Positions 19,679 to 29,648 of a stretch of 64,000 bases of DNA are shown here, one piece after another (position 1 is the stretch's first letter; each line of letters starts with the position of its first letter). Position numbers and translations under genes: made by a program. Under the pieces are notes generated by a model. That model had not been told where the DNA came from. It ran no database searches and saw only the letters and a program-made list of their open reading frames with translations. Origin of the DNA: Ptychodera flava (Eukaryota > Hemichordata > Enteropneusta > Ptychoderidae); contig NC_091929.1 in the NCBI RefSeq assembly GCF_041260155.1, forward strand, positions 46,680,744 to 46,744,743, read 5' to 3'.

Positions 19679-22600
19679 TTAGTGACATTTGAAATTGATG
19701 CATTTTGGGCAGATAAATTCGCCATGATGCGTTCTTTTGGCTGAGTCGATCCCTACGCACTGCGCGTGAAACCAATCAAAGCACGCATCGCATTGCAGCA
19801 TCAATTTGCCGTCATCTGGTTTACCGCATACGCAATACCCCCTCTCTCCCGAACCGACCTGATAACTGCGGCCTTTCCTACCAGCCTCCTGATATTTCTG
19901 GATCCAATCCGGTAGAACGTTGTCCCTACACAGCTTCATCCTATCGTGGTGGACCACGCTTTCCTGCCGTCTGATCTTGACCCTATACAGGTATGGCGTC
20001 AGTTTCCCCACCACGATTCCGGGGCCTTTCCAGGGAGGACTAAGCTTTCTACATTTCCCCTTGATTGTGGCTGTGTCCAAAATGTAGACGCGGTCGCCAA
20101 GGTTATATGCCTTGGTGTGGACTCTAAGGTCGTAATCGCGCTTCATCCTCTCCTGGTTGGTCTTGAGAGTCTTGCGTGCAATTTCGTGTGCGGTCTTCAG
20201 GGTCTGTTCCAAGTTCTGTACATATTGCCCGAGGTCTTCGGCTGAACTGGCAGATGGTTGGCTGTACATCAGCTCTGAGGGCAGGTTTACTTCCCTCCCG
20301 AGCATCAGTCTGTTGGCCGTATAGCCGGTACTGCGGTTCACGGATGCTCGCATGGCTGCTGCGATTTGAGACAGGTTGATATCCCAATCATTCTGCAAAT
20401 TTCCAACGTAGCATCTAACCGCGTTCATCAGCGTACGGTTATAGCGTTCCACTTGTCCGTTCGCTGACGGTCTATACGGCGTTGTTCTACGCTTGTGAAT
20501 GTGTAAGAGGTCGCAAACTGCCGCGAAGAGCTGGCTCTCGAAGTTCCTACCTTGGTCAGTAAACACTTCAAACGGACATCCGAAACGGGCGAAAAACTCA
20601 TTAACTGCCGCCTGGGCTGTGACCTCTGCCTCCTGAGATGGGAGTGGTATACATTCCACCCACTTGGTGAACTGGTCTACCATCATCAGGATGTGTTCAT
20701 TTCCATTTTTAGTCTTCGGCAAAGGCCTCAAAAAGTCGAGGTGCACCCGTTCCATTGGAGATCCGGCATGGAATTTGACCATTTCGAACTTGGAGTACTG
20801 TCGAGGCTTCTTGTTCTTGTTACACTTCGGGCAGCCGGCTATGAAATTTCTTACATCATCCGACATTCTGTGCCAGTAATACCTCAGTTTGATTCTGGAG
20901 AGTGTTCTTTGCACACCCTGGTGTCCTGCTGAGGGGATAGAATGGTTCAGGTCTATGACCTCCGATTTCAGTGAGGCCGGGATGACCAGTTGTTTTTCCC
21001 CTTCCTCATTCCCTTCCCTCCACAGTACACCTTCTGTGATGAAGAACATCTCCCTATTGATCCAGTAGTGCTTAGTTGCTGGGCTCGACAGCTTCAATTC
21101 GCCCTCGCTGGGTTCAGTCCCACCGTAAGCCCACTCGTACACATACTGTAACTCAGGGTCATTCTGCTGTGCTTCCTTGATGTCATCCGTAATGCCCCTA
21201 GGAATTGCCGTGCCTTCGTTTTGGTCACTGCTGCGGGTTACTACGTAGACTTTCGAGGTCGCACGCTCGCTGTCCCATACATGCTCGATATCAGCATGGG
21301 TATGGAACGCTGTTGTCGTCATGGGGTCCTCCGTGTGATTGTATTCGTTGTCCCATGATGTTCCGCCAGGGTCCCATGGCCAGGTGGGGCACTCATCGAA
21401 TTGCTCCCTTTGGCGTGGTGACAGCGTCTCTTCGGCGCTTGTCAGAACTTCAGTACCCTCTAGGCTCTCGCTGTCCTTATTCCTCCCATCGGCACCAGTC
21501 CCTGTATCCGGGTCAGCTAATAGCGTCATATCTGGACCGTTGGTTGGCATCGTGTCGGAGCCTGAGAGTGCTGTGGTGTCAGGGTCCGAGAGTGTCACCT
21601 CCCGGGCTGCATTTGACAGCGGCACGACGTAGTCTATGTCCTCCATGAAGGGTCCCCACTTGGTGTGGGCCCTCTCACAGTAGGCGCACCCTCCACAGGG
21701 CAGATGTTCCAGGGCGACATCGTGTCGGTAGTTTGGGCAAACGGCCCCTTCGCCTACTCTGGACAGAGCGTCTGCGTTGAGGTGTCTCCGGCCGGGTCGA
21801 TGTCTCACTTCCATGTCGTACTGACTTAATTCCTCCAGCCACCGGGCAAGTTGTCCCTGCGGCGCCTTGAAACTCAGCAACCACGTCAAGCTGTTGTGGT
21901 CCGTTCGGAGGAGAAAAGGCTTTCCCAGCAGGTAGTGCCGGAACTGCCGTGTAAACCGCACCACGGCCAGTAGTTCTTTCCTCGTGGTGCAGTACTTGCG
22001 TTGCTCCGGTGTTAAGCTGACACTGGCATATGCTATGACTCTTTCCTCCCCGTCCTGGACCTGCGACAACTCTGCGCCGAGGGCGGAATCAGATGCGTCA
22101 GTGTCCAGGACAAACCTGCCCGTCTGATTCGGCATGGCGAGTACTGGTGGCGACAGCAGTGTGGCCTTGATAGATTCAAATGCGGCCTGTTGCTCTTCTG
22201 TCCAGCAGAATGCCCGTTTTCCGGTAATTGCATAAAGGGGAGCTGCTAGGTCAGCAAAGTTCTTAATAAAACTACGGTGGTAGTTTGCCAACCCGAGAAA
22301 GCTCTCCACGTCCCTTGTCTTAGTGGGTAAGGGCCAGTCCTGGATCGCTTGAATCGATTCCTCTTCGAGGGCGACACAATTGTATGTGACCTTCCTACCG
22401 AGGAACGAGACGCTTGTCTGGAAGAGTTCGCACTTGCGGGGCTTCAGCTTCAGCTGGTATTGCCTCACACGCTGGAATACATCCCGCAAGTTCTGTAGGT
22501 GGTGCTCGAAGGACGTCCCCAGCACCATGATGTCGTCGAGAAAGGCAAGCACTACCTCCCATGTCAAACCCCTCAATACCAGGTTCATCACACGTGAGTA

Positions 22601-23269
22601 CGTGGCGGGAGCGTTGCAAAGTCCAAAGGGCATCCTCGTGAATTCGAAGAGCCCGTACTTGGTAACAAATGCAGTCTTCTTCCTGTCTTCAGGGTTGACT
22701 CTAACTTGCCAGTATGCTGAGTTGGCGTCTAACTTCGAGAACCATCTGTTCCCGGCCAAGGTGTCCATGCAGTCTTCAATCAGGGGGAGTGGGAATACGT
22801 CCTTGGTGGTCAGATTGTTGAGGGCGCGATAATCCACGCACCAACGAACGGACCCATCCCGTTTCCGGACAAGTACAGGTGCGGAGGCCCACTCGGACAC
22901 CGATGGCTGAATGACTTTGGCGTCGTACATCTTCTTGAGATGTGCCTGCTCCTCGGCCGCAAAGCATCGTGGGGTTCGCCTCATCTTGTGTTTGATTGGG
23001 TTCGCGTCCCCGGTGTTGATACTGTGATTCAGAGCAGTGAAATTGCCCAAGTCGAATTCATTGGCTGCGAACACGTCCTGGTACTCTATCAGGAGGTCTC
23101 GCAGCTGGCTTGCTTCGCCTGGACTTAAGTTTGTGCATGACCTCTTGAACAAGTCCTTCAAGTGTTCGGGCAAGCTTGCGTCACTGTTAGTTGTTGGTGT
23201 AGAGTTGTCAGTTGTTTCTTTGACCTCCTGTACTGTTACACTTTCAGCTAGTTCGGGGTACCGATTGCC
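19679..23269 (-). CDS. Gypsy Pol: reverse transcriptase, RNase H, integrase, PHD finger
   Basis: The long frame is open from 23269 to a stop at 19679; numbering here counts the 1164 residues from 23173. There is no ATG start, as expected if Pol is made as a fusion. RT: LDANSAYWQV (D149) and FLDD 211-214. RNase H: DTDAS 357-361, TDHNS near 424, NADALSR near 466. An acidic Asp/Thr/Ser linker of about 150 residues follows. Integrase: zinc-binding H744, H751, C781, C784, then catalytic D813, D873 and E909. After the C-terminal integrase fold (GDRVYILD..., PWKGPGIV) comes a C4HC3 PHD finger: C1114, C1116, C1128, C1131, H1136, C1139, C1155, C1158. LDFLRPLP has Arg where Gly is usual. The frame matches that of the protease ORF upstream, from which it is separated by TGA-AAT-TGA. 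Confidence 0.93.
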   Translation of the reverse strand, partial: GNRYPELAESVTVQEVKETTDNSTPTTNSDASLPEHLKDLFKRSCTNLSPGEASQLRDLLIEYQDVFAANEFDLGNFTALNHSINTGDANPIKHKMRRTPRCFAAEEQAHLKKMYDAKVIQPSVSEWASAPVLVRKRDGSVRWCVDYRALNNLTTKDVFPLPLIEDCMDTLAGNRWFSKLDANSAYWQVRVNPEDRKKTAFVTKYGLFEFTRMPFGLCNAPATYSRVMNLVLRGLTWEVVLAFLDDIMVLGTSFEHHLQNLRDVFQRVRQYQLKLKPRKCELFQTSVSFLGRKVTYNCVALEEESIQAIQDWPLPTKTRDVESFLGLANYHRSFIKNFADLAAPLYAITGKRAFCWTEEQQAAFESIKATLLSPPVLAMPNQTGRFVLDTDASDSALGAELSQVQDGEERVIAYASVSLTPEQRKYCTTRKELLAVVRFTRQFRHYLLGKPFLLRTDHNSLTWLLSFKAPQGQLARWLEELSQYDMEVRHRPGRRHLNADALSRVGEGAVCPNYRHDVALEHLPCGGCAYCERAHTKWGPFMEDIDYVVPLSNAAREVTLSDPDTTALSGSDTMPTNGPDMTLLADPDTGTGADGRNKDSESLEGTEVLTSAEETLSPRQREQFDECPTWPWDPGGTSWDNEYNHTEDPMTTTAFHTHADIEHVWDSERATSKVYVVTRSSDQNEGTAIPRGITDDIKEAQQNDPELQYVYEWAYGGTEPSEGELKLSSPATKHYWINREMFFITEGVLWREGNEEGEKQLVIPASLKSEVIDLNHSIPSAGHQGVQRTLSRIKLRYYWHRMSDDVRNFIAGCPKCNKNKKPRQYSKFEMVKFHAGSPMERVHLDFLRPLPKTKNGNEHILMMVDQFTKWVECIPLPSQEAEVTAQAAVNEFFARFGCPFEVFTDQGRNFESQLFAAVCDLLHIHKRRTTPYRPSANGQVERYNRTLMNAVRCYVGNLQNDWDINLSQIAAAMRASVNRSTGYTANRLMLGREVNLPSELMYSQPSASSAEDLGQYVQNLEQTLKTAHEIARKTLKTNQERMKRDYDLRVHTKAYNLGDRVYILDTATIKGKCRKLSPPWKGPGIVVGKLTPYLYRVKIRRQESVVHHDRMKLCRDNVLPDWIQKYQEAGRKGRSYQVGSGERGYCVCGKPDDGKLMLQCDACFDWFHAQCVGIDSAKRTHHGEFICPKCINFKCH
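19694..19837 (-). other. PHD finger at the Pol C-terminus
   Basis: Spacing C-x-C-x11-C-x2-C-x4-H-x2-C-x15-C-x2-C with the tryptophan-containing FDWFH core is a clean PHD finger. It replaces the chromodomain that chromoviral Gypsy integrases carry at this place. PHD fingers read histone H3 tails, so a role in targeting integration to chromatin is a reasonable inference. Confidence 0.85.
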
Positions 23270-24346
23270 TCAATTTCAGTTGCCGTGGCAACAGATCTGC
23301 CCCCTTTTATAGTTATCGCACGTCGGTTGGGTTGACAAACACACTTTGGGTTGCTGGCCACCTTCGTGAACCGTACGGGGCATAACGACCTGTAACTCCG
23401 AAATGGGTTCGATCATATACTCCCCAAGGGTCTGACTTAGGTGGCATGGGGCCCTAACCACTGAGTTAGGGGGTATAGTTGTTCTACCCTGCAGTGTGAC
23501 CTTTGCAACTTTACCTAAATTTCTCTTACGGTCAAAAGCCATGGGTACAGTCTCGTCACCGAACATTAGGCGGTTGTTGAGCATATCTAATACAACCCGT
23601 CTCGATCGCATGAAGTCCGCGCCTAAAAGCATGTCGTCCCCTATCGGTGGCGACATACACATTTTCGGTAAATTGGGTGGTACCTAGTTGGATCGAGACT
23701 GGCCCCACCTGGTAGGCTTTCATGCCCATTTCTCTGCCTGCTGTCTGCATAGTCGTAACCTTTATAACTGCAGGGGGTCCGCCAGTCGGTGGTAAAGGCG
23801 GTCCGAAATGATTGTTACTTCGGCAGCTGTATCCACGACCGCTTGTATTTCTTGGTCGTCCACTGAGATAGGTACGCTATACATGGAGCCAGACACAAGT
23901 TGATAAATCGTGATCGGCGTGGGGTCCTCTTTTTCGGCTCTCGGTTCGTAAGTCGGTACTTCAGTTGCTGTAACCAGTGGTGTATCATGTTCTAGATTGT
24001 CGCAATCCAAGTCCCATGGTGGCTCCTCTGGGGCGGTTGTCCAGAAATACTGAACAGGCTCTTCCATTGGAGTTTCTTCCACAGGCGTCTCTGGGACGTC
24101 CGTTTCCTCGTACGTCGAGGTGTCGGATACATCCCCTGTGTCAAGTTGGCTGGTGTGGGTCCGAGATTCAGTCCCACCTTCAGTTTGCACCTGAACCTCC
24201 TCCTGACTCGCGCGGGTTAGGGTTATATCTTCCCAGCCCTCCTCACAAAGTTGTTCGGAGAGATCGGACCCCCTATCTTCGCGTGAGATTGGCAGAGGTA
24301 CAGGTGGGGTATTGTCGGGTAGGCCTGCTGCGTCGTTACGGGTCAA
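23270..24346 (-). pseudogene. Gypsy protease region, frame-disrupted
   Basis: The first part (24346-23762) is in the -1 frame relative to Gag and in the Pol frame. It is acidic and Pro/Thr-rich at first, then has the aspartic-protease active site VVDTAAEVTII (DTA instead of DTG). Near 23770 the frame stops at TAA, and the homologous reading continues in another frame (AVIKVTTMQTAGREMG...FTENVYV) until about 23656. It then returns to the first frame with GDDMLLGADF, the second protease landmark. So two compensating indels displace about 115 nt. After the protease tail, TGA-AAT-TGA at 23270-23278 interrupts the link to RT. Assembly error or mutation could explain either; together they suggest this copy is defective. 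Confidence 0.8.
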
Positions 24347-24348
24347 GC

Positions 24349-26328
24349 CTAGGCCCTCTCGGTTGACCCAGCCTCGTTTAACCCCTCACTGAAAGTGACT
24401 TTCTTTTCTGGTGTTGTTGGCGTTTTACGTTGAGGGCAGTCTTTACGGAAATGCCCCACTTCGCCACAGCCGAAACACTGAGCGCGCCCAGGCGAAGGTG
24501 ATCTACTCCGCGGCCTGGACGAGTGTGTCATCGCGCGCGCCAGTTCGGTCATCTGTTTGGTGAGTGCCTCTAGGGTCGTACTGAGGGCGCCGATCTGAGT
24601 GACCTCAGCGTCTACCCTAGCCATACGTTCCTCAAGGCGAGCCAAACGTCGGTCGGAGTTCGGGCTGGCGTCAGGTTTTTGCCTGTCTGAGCTATCACGA
24701 CGGTAATCGGGCGAGTTCAACCTCCTCGGTTTGTCTTTGGAGGTATAACGCACGTTGAATTTTTCATTGTCGCTGTCGGGGTCCGACGAGACCCGGCGAA
24801 CTTCGCGTTTCGCTGCCCGTTTGCCATAAACTTCCCGGTTTATGTACTGACGTACCCGAACCTCGTCAATGGCTTTATCCATCGTAGCTGGTCGCTGAGC
24901 AGCAGCCTCCCTTCCGGCCTCCCTATCAATACAGCCAGTGCAAAATTTCATGATTGCCTGTCTGTCATTACGGTCGGAGAAGTCTGGGAAAGCCCGAGTT
25001 GCCAGTGAAAGCACACGGTCCGCCCACTCTTCTAAGGTTTCGTCAGGCACCTGTTGGGACTGCTGGAAGTTAAGTTGCGCTGCTTCGGGGAGTTCTTGAT
25101 ACCCGAAGCGTTTCTCTAGTTTCTTAATGAGCTCTTTGTAGCTGATGTTTTTCCCCTCTCGCTCGATAAGGAGGGTATAGTACTCGCTCGCAAGACCTTC
25201 GAAACACCAGCACAAATAGTCTTTTCTCTCTTCCTCAGTCCAGTCATGCGCTTTCGCGAAGGAGTCGAATTTGGTATAGAAGACGCCCCACTTCCTCCCC
25301 TTTTCTCCCGAGAAAGTCAGCGTCTTTGGTAGCGTAACCCGCTTAAGCGGAGCTTCTCTATCTCGGCGGGTAGGTGGGGGGACATCTTCGTCAGTGTCCT
25401 CTGAATTGGAATCGAGTCCGGACCATTTCCCCTTTGTGCTATAGCGCGGGTTCCCTCTAGCTGTGGGAGGGCCCCATGCTATCGCCCGATGGGGCTGGTC
25501 TCTCCTCACGCTTTCCCTGGCCCTGCTACGTCTTTGGCGGGTTTCCCTATCTGGGGAGTCCCTCCTTTGACTCAGGGGATAGGGTGGCGGCGGAGTGCGG
25601 TACGCGTTAGAGTCACGGGAGTAAGGTTGGTCCGTGCGACGGCTTCGCCTCTCCGAGCGGTAAATTATTTCTTCACCGTCGTTGTCGTCACGTTCCTTAT
25701 AGAACCCATCCGGTTTTCTTCCTGACGAAAAGTCCGCGTTCGCTGGTCTGCGGGCCTGCGCGCTGTGGCGACGGTGTTCTCCCTCTCCCCTCTTTGAGCG
25801 GTGAGGGCGCCAGTCATCGCCGTCAGAAAGGAAATCATCGTCGGATGGATAGTGGGAGGGGCTCGCCCTTCGTCCCATCCTTACCTCCCTGTGAGGTCGT
25901 TCGTCCCCGATGTCTTTATATTCAAGCCTTGGGTGAGCTCGTTTACTAATGCTATTGTCGTAGTTTTGGCTTAACCTATCGACTCTCTGGGCTAGTTCAG
26001 GGACGGGGACTGACGCTACGGAGTCTTCGTCATCCCAGTCCTGGGCTGCTTTTGTCGCCCAATCATCCCCTCCCCTGGTGTCATAACCCATGGTGTGACC
26101 TTCCCTACGATGGGCACCTGCTGTCCTTGGCCCATAGGTTATCATGTCGAAAAAGACAGCTTGGGGTCTAAAATTCCTGATGTTCTCTAGCCCCCTCGGG
26201 GTGACCCCTCCAGGCTGGTCCCTAAGTTTCATAATTTCTTTCGCTGTTTTCTTTCCGACCCCAGGTAGAACCAGCAGTGTCTCTGGGTCGCAATGATTTA
26301 AGTCTATCTTGTCCTCTGTAGACTCCAT
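24349..26328 (-). CDS. Gypsy Gag with N-terminal helix-hairpin-helix and C-terminal CCHC knuckle
   Basis: 659 residues from an ATG. Residues 8-53 carry a helix-hairpin-helix of the ComEA/HhH type (IDLNHCD..., LPGVGKKTAKEI), which binds DNA non-specifically in other proteins. Residues 80-320 are a long Arg/Ser/Asp-rich disordered region, with a PPPPY at 246-250 that matches the PPxY late-domain motif. The capsid-like core follows at about 335-500 (LTFSGEKGRKWGVFYTKF, then the EEWADRVLSLA helix). After it comes a Ser/Arg-rich stretch and a heptad-like helix (LEERMARVDAEVTQIGALSTTL). The CCHC knuckle has C618, C621, H626 and C631. The stop at 24349-24351 is followed by the protease frame in -1, so a frameshift would be needed to make Pol. 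Confidence 0.93.
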   Translation of the reverse strand: MESTEDKIDLNHCDPETLLVLPGVGKKTAKEIMKLRDQPGGVTPRGLENIRNFRPQAVFFDMITYGPRTAGAHRREGHTMGYDTRGGDDWATKAAQDWDDEDSVASVPVPELAQRVDRLSQNYDNSISKRAHPRLEYKDIGDERPHREVRMGRRASPSHYPSDDDFLSDGDDWRPHRSKRGEGEHRRHSAQARRPANADFSSGRKPDGFYKERDDNDGEEIIYRSERRSRRTDQPYSRDSNAYRTPPPPYPLSQRRDSPDRETRQRRSRARESVRRDQPHRAIAWGPPTARGNPRYSTKGKWSGLDSNSEDTDEDVPPPTRRDREAPLKRVTLPKTLTFSGEKGRKWGVFYTKFDSFAKAHDWTEEERKDYLCWCFEGLASEYYTLLIEREGKNISYKELIKKLEKRFGYQELPEAAQLNFQQSQQVPDETLEEWADRVLSLATRAFPDFSDRNDRQAIMKFCTGCIDREAGREAAAQRPATMDKAIDEVRVRQYINREVYGKRAAKREVRRVSSDPDSDNEKFNVRYTSKDKPRRLNSPDYRRDSSDRQKPDASPNSDRRLARLEERMARVDAEVTQIGALSTTLEALTKQMTELARAMTHSSRPRSRSPSPGRAQCFGCGEVGHFRKDCPQRKTPTTPEKKVTFSEGLNEAGSTERA

Positions 26329-27356
26329 TGTGGTGGCAATAATTTTTTGAAGTTGAGGACTTTAGGTTGAGGACTTTGTCTGGTATTGGAGCTCAAGTGT
26401 CACAAAGTGGGGTTGTACTTTAAAACCCAATGGACAATGATGTTTTCCAAAAATTTATTGAGCTCAACAATTATCAAAATCTGTCAAAATATTGCACTGG
26501 GTATACAACCCTATTCCTCCCTTACAAAACAATAGTTGCTTATAAAGGGTCTAGGAAGGGCGCCACCCTGCGCTAAAGTTGTGCAATGTGACTGTGGGAG
26601 GGCCCGGTATACTTACAAGCACACACACAGACACTTCCCTATCACACCGCTGGCTGACGTTAGCAACACCAGCTTAGATTTTCAACAACAAAATCTTTAT
26701 TGAAAATAAACTCGAAAATAAATAATGGTCCTTGTTTTCACACAAAAATAAAACGGTAAACGTCAACAAAAAGAATCAAATTCAATCACGCTGTACGGGG
26801 CACCGTCAGGCGACAGCCGAACCAACCTGTGGCGCGAATCCTGAGTCACGTGACGGAATTTTCCCAGCGCGCGGTAAATTCAGTGAGAGAATTTGAGCAA
26901 GGGCCGAACGTTTCCAAAACGCACCCTACGGCAATTTGCTACAAAAATCCTCGCACAAAATGGACAAAAACTAGTGTGAGAGGGTCTGACTTACGTCTCC
27001 CTTCTAATTTTGGAACAGTGAGAGCTCACTTGCTCTGATTGAAAACTGTTCTTTGATCTCACGCGTGTGTGGGCAGCCGCGTCACTACGGACTGGCTTTC
27101 CCGTGGTTGCGTGAAAAAATCAAAGCCGTACGATCGCACCACACCGTACAAAAAATATGACTTGCCCCAAAACCTCCGTCCCTCCTCCTTCTTGGGAGAG
27201 AAAAGGCTAGCTGGGGAAGTCAAAAACTAAAAAATTTCGCAGCGATCACTCCCTTAACCCAAAGGCAGTGGACCGCGGCACGACGGACGAGTCTAACTCT
27301 GAATCGCCTCGTGCAAAATTAGAAAAAGTGGCTAGCACCCCACGTCTGGTTCGGAG
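26329..27356. other. Gypsy 5' leader
   Basis: About 1 kb between the primer-binding site and the Gag ATG. It has no coding sequence I can support. It contains the strong donor at 26609-26616 and some short repeats such as CACACACACAG. Confidence 0.65.
26609..26617 (-). promoter_or_regulatory. Candidate splice donor in the Gypsy leader
   Basis: On the element strand GCTT|GTAAGTAT is close to a perfect U1 match. It lies upstream of the Gag ATG, so joining it to the acceptor at 19651 would give a subgenomic RNA whose first long ORF is the TatD protein. Confidence 0.5.
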
Positions 27357-27374
27357 CTTTTGCTCACAGCGCCA
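27357..27374 (-). promoter_or_regulatory. tRNA primer-binding site
   Basis: TGGCGCTGTGAGCAAAAG begins two bases after the 5' LTR end. TGG at the start pairs with the CCA end of a tRNA. Which tRNA it is cannot be fixed from the sequence alone. It confirms the orientation of the element. Confidence 0.7.
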
Positions 27375-27376
27375 GT

Positions 27377-27669
27377 GAAGTGATAGCCGGGTGTGAATAG
27401 ATGTACTCACCGTAAGCTAGAGTAGATGACTCTCTGGAACAGGAATCAGTCCTCTGTTCAGATAGTCGGATATCTGGCTTCTCAGGTAGTGAGCAGATAG
27501 ATATAGTATCGTAGCGTAGAGCTGTGTGATGCTGATAGTAAGGCGGTAATAGTCGAACTGGCGTGTTCCGATGCGGAGATCACATGGTCCTAGGACGCTG
27601 ACTCTGCGGGGGGTCGGCAGTATCCCCTAGCAACCAACAGGGGCAGTTGGGGGCGCTGTTCACACTACA
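27377..27669 (-). repeat. 5' LTR of the Gypsy element
   Basis: 293 bp, matching 16571-16863 with nine differences counted by eye. On the element strand it starts TGTAGTGTGAAC, directly after the AAAAC duplication, and ends CTATCACTTC. It is presumed to carry the promoter and polyadenylation signals. Confidence 0.9.
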
Positions 27670-29648
27670 GTTTTGTCAGCCACCTCCTATAGGTAAAAGA
27701 TCTTATATCTAGCAAGTAACTTTCAAATTCAAATTTTGTCTTAAATAGTCTGTAAGTTCGGAGCTTATTCCTCTGCATTCCACACTTCCTTGTATCATTA
27801 TGAATGTTTCTCAACCATGTTTGATCATAAGTTTCACATAAACTATCACATACATTATTAACTGTGGAATTGATATTGCAAACACAAGACCATATATCAC
27901 TCCCACTGTAAGAGTTCAAAATGCTTTGTATATAATTAGACCAATCTGAATTCAACCTGGATGTATAAGCAGATCTCAGTAAGATGTCATCTGACAAAAC
28001 TAATCTATGCCAGTATTTGAGCATGTGCTTTATCACCATAAAGTCGGTCCGGGTTTTGGGACTCGCCTAAAGTGAATTGGATATCTACCCAGCTCTCCAA
28101 CAACACCATCAGACGGTGCATGTTTAGAGACTCCTAGGATAAATCTATAAAAAGATATACTAACATCATTGAGAAAGTTACATTTGTCATTAATTTCATG
28201 TCCCCATATTTCACAGCCATATGTCATAATAGGAACAATTAAACTATCAAAGAGTGATAATGCAACTTTTACAGAAAGTGAACCATTCTGAAGGCCCTTA
28301 CGAAGGCTGAAAAGAGCTTTCATTGCCTTCAATTTAAGATTATGAAAATTACCTTTGAATCTACCATTTGGGGTAATGACAAAACCAAGGTAACAGTACT
28401 CTTTCACTAAGTCAAGAGTCACTCCATTGTAAGTGAGTGTAACTCCTTTTACAAGATGATTACTTTTGTTAAACACAATAACTTTCGTTTTCTTTATGTT
28501 AATAGACAATTTCCATTCACGACAAAAACTATGAAGTTTATCTAAGCAGCTTTGTAAGCCTGTTTCAGATTCTGAAATCAATAAAAGATCATCAGCATAC
28601 ATTAGACAATTGATAAGGAGTTTACCAAGTTTGATAGGACAGTCCTGACTGGAACCATATGTACTGGGAAGATCATTTATAAAAATATTAAACAAAGTTG
28701 GACTTAAGTTACACCCTTGCTTAACTCCTAAATTGGAGTCAAATTCTTCAGTAAAGCAGTTGTTACTTTTCACACAATACTTAATGTTGTCGTACATGGA
28801 CTTAATTAAGCTATAAAAATTACCATTAATGCCATATTTCTGTAATTTCCAAAGTAAACCTGTACGCCAAACCCTGTCAATGCTTTCTGAAAATCTACAA
28901 AACAGCAATAAAGGTACCTACGACTGGGACTATAGCTTGGCTGAGAAATTTTCGCATAGACATGTTGATTGATAGCAGAACGCAAAACAAGAAGATTATC
29001 TGCAGTTCTCCTCTTTGCTCTGAAACCAGACTGAAATGGTGAAAGAATACCATTGCTATTAAGAAAGTTTATAAACCTATTATTCAACACAGAGGTAAAC
29101 AGTTTTGCAAGGCAACTATTTATAGAAATCCCTCTGTAATTTGACGGATCACATGTATCACCTTATTTGAACACAGGGACCAAATATGCTTTTTTCCAAG
29201 CATTAGGAAACGTTCCTGATCTGAAGATGACATTGAATAATGAACACAATGGAGTAAGTATGGAAGAACCACCATATTTTAGCATTTCATTCAAAATACC
29301 ATCGACACCTGGGGATTTCCCTGATTTTAATTTACGCAAAGCCTTAAATATTTCTGATTCTCTAAATGTGGAATTAAGAATAAAGTTCACATCATATTCA
29401 TTGGCAGCTTCCATTTTTGTTAATTCAGATATGATACGTTTAGAAACATTATCAGTTTCTTCACAAGAAAAATCACATAACTGCTTAAAGTGATGAAACC
29501 ATTCAGCAGGAGAGATAGATGAATCAATTTTCTTACAGACACGACTCCCTGAAATATCCTTCCACAATTTCCAGTAATCATTACGGTCTTCGGAATAAAC
29601 CCTTTCTAATTTCCTTAATTGACTCTCTCTGAAAGTTGACCGTTTATT
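27670..29648 (-). pseudogene. LINE ORF2, reverse transcriptase portion
   Basis: The pieces read in order from 29648: STFRESQLRKLERVY, YDVNFILNSTF, GKSPGVDGILNEMLKYGG, and YLVPVFK followed by a nonsense TAA at 29161-29163. The frame then continues through NYRGISIN and FQSGFRAKRRTADNLL to VDFQKA; a frameshift near 28880 comes before DRVWRTGLL. Catalytic LMYADDLLLIS is at about 28580-28615, preceded by GVKQGCNLSPTLFNIFIND. Another frameshift near 28040 comes before the thumb/connection part. At 27670 the Gypsy element cuts the frame, which resumes at 16570. At 29648 the tandem-repeat element cuts it from the endonuclease side. Confidence 0.88.

Larger units (their letters stand above)
16571..27669 (-). 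mobile_element. Ty3/Gypsy LTR retrotransposon with a TatD nuclease third ORF
   Basis: An 11.1 kb element on the - strand, flanked by GTTTT duplications (16566-16570 and 27670-27674). The 293 bp LTRs are at 27377-27669 (5') and 16571-16863 (3'). Order: 5' LTR, primer-binding site, ~1 kb leader, Gag, protease, RT-RNase H-integrase-PHD, a 44 bp gap with a splice acceptor, the ZnF-TatD ORF, polypurine tract, 3' LTR. Integrase follows RNase H, as in Ty3/Gypsy. By eye the LTRs differ at nine positions (about 97% identity), so the insertion is fairly young. Gag, Pol and the third ORF are long and open, but the protease has two frameshifts and a TGA pair precedes RT. It sits inside the LINE's ORF2. 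Confidence 0.93.
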
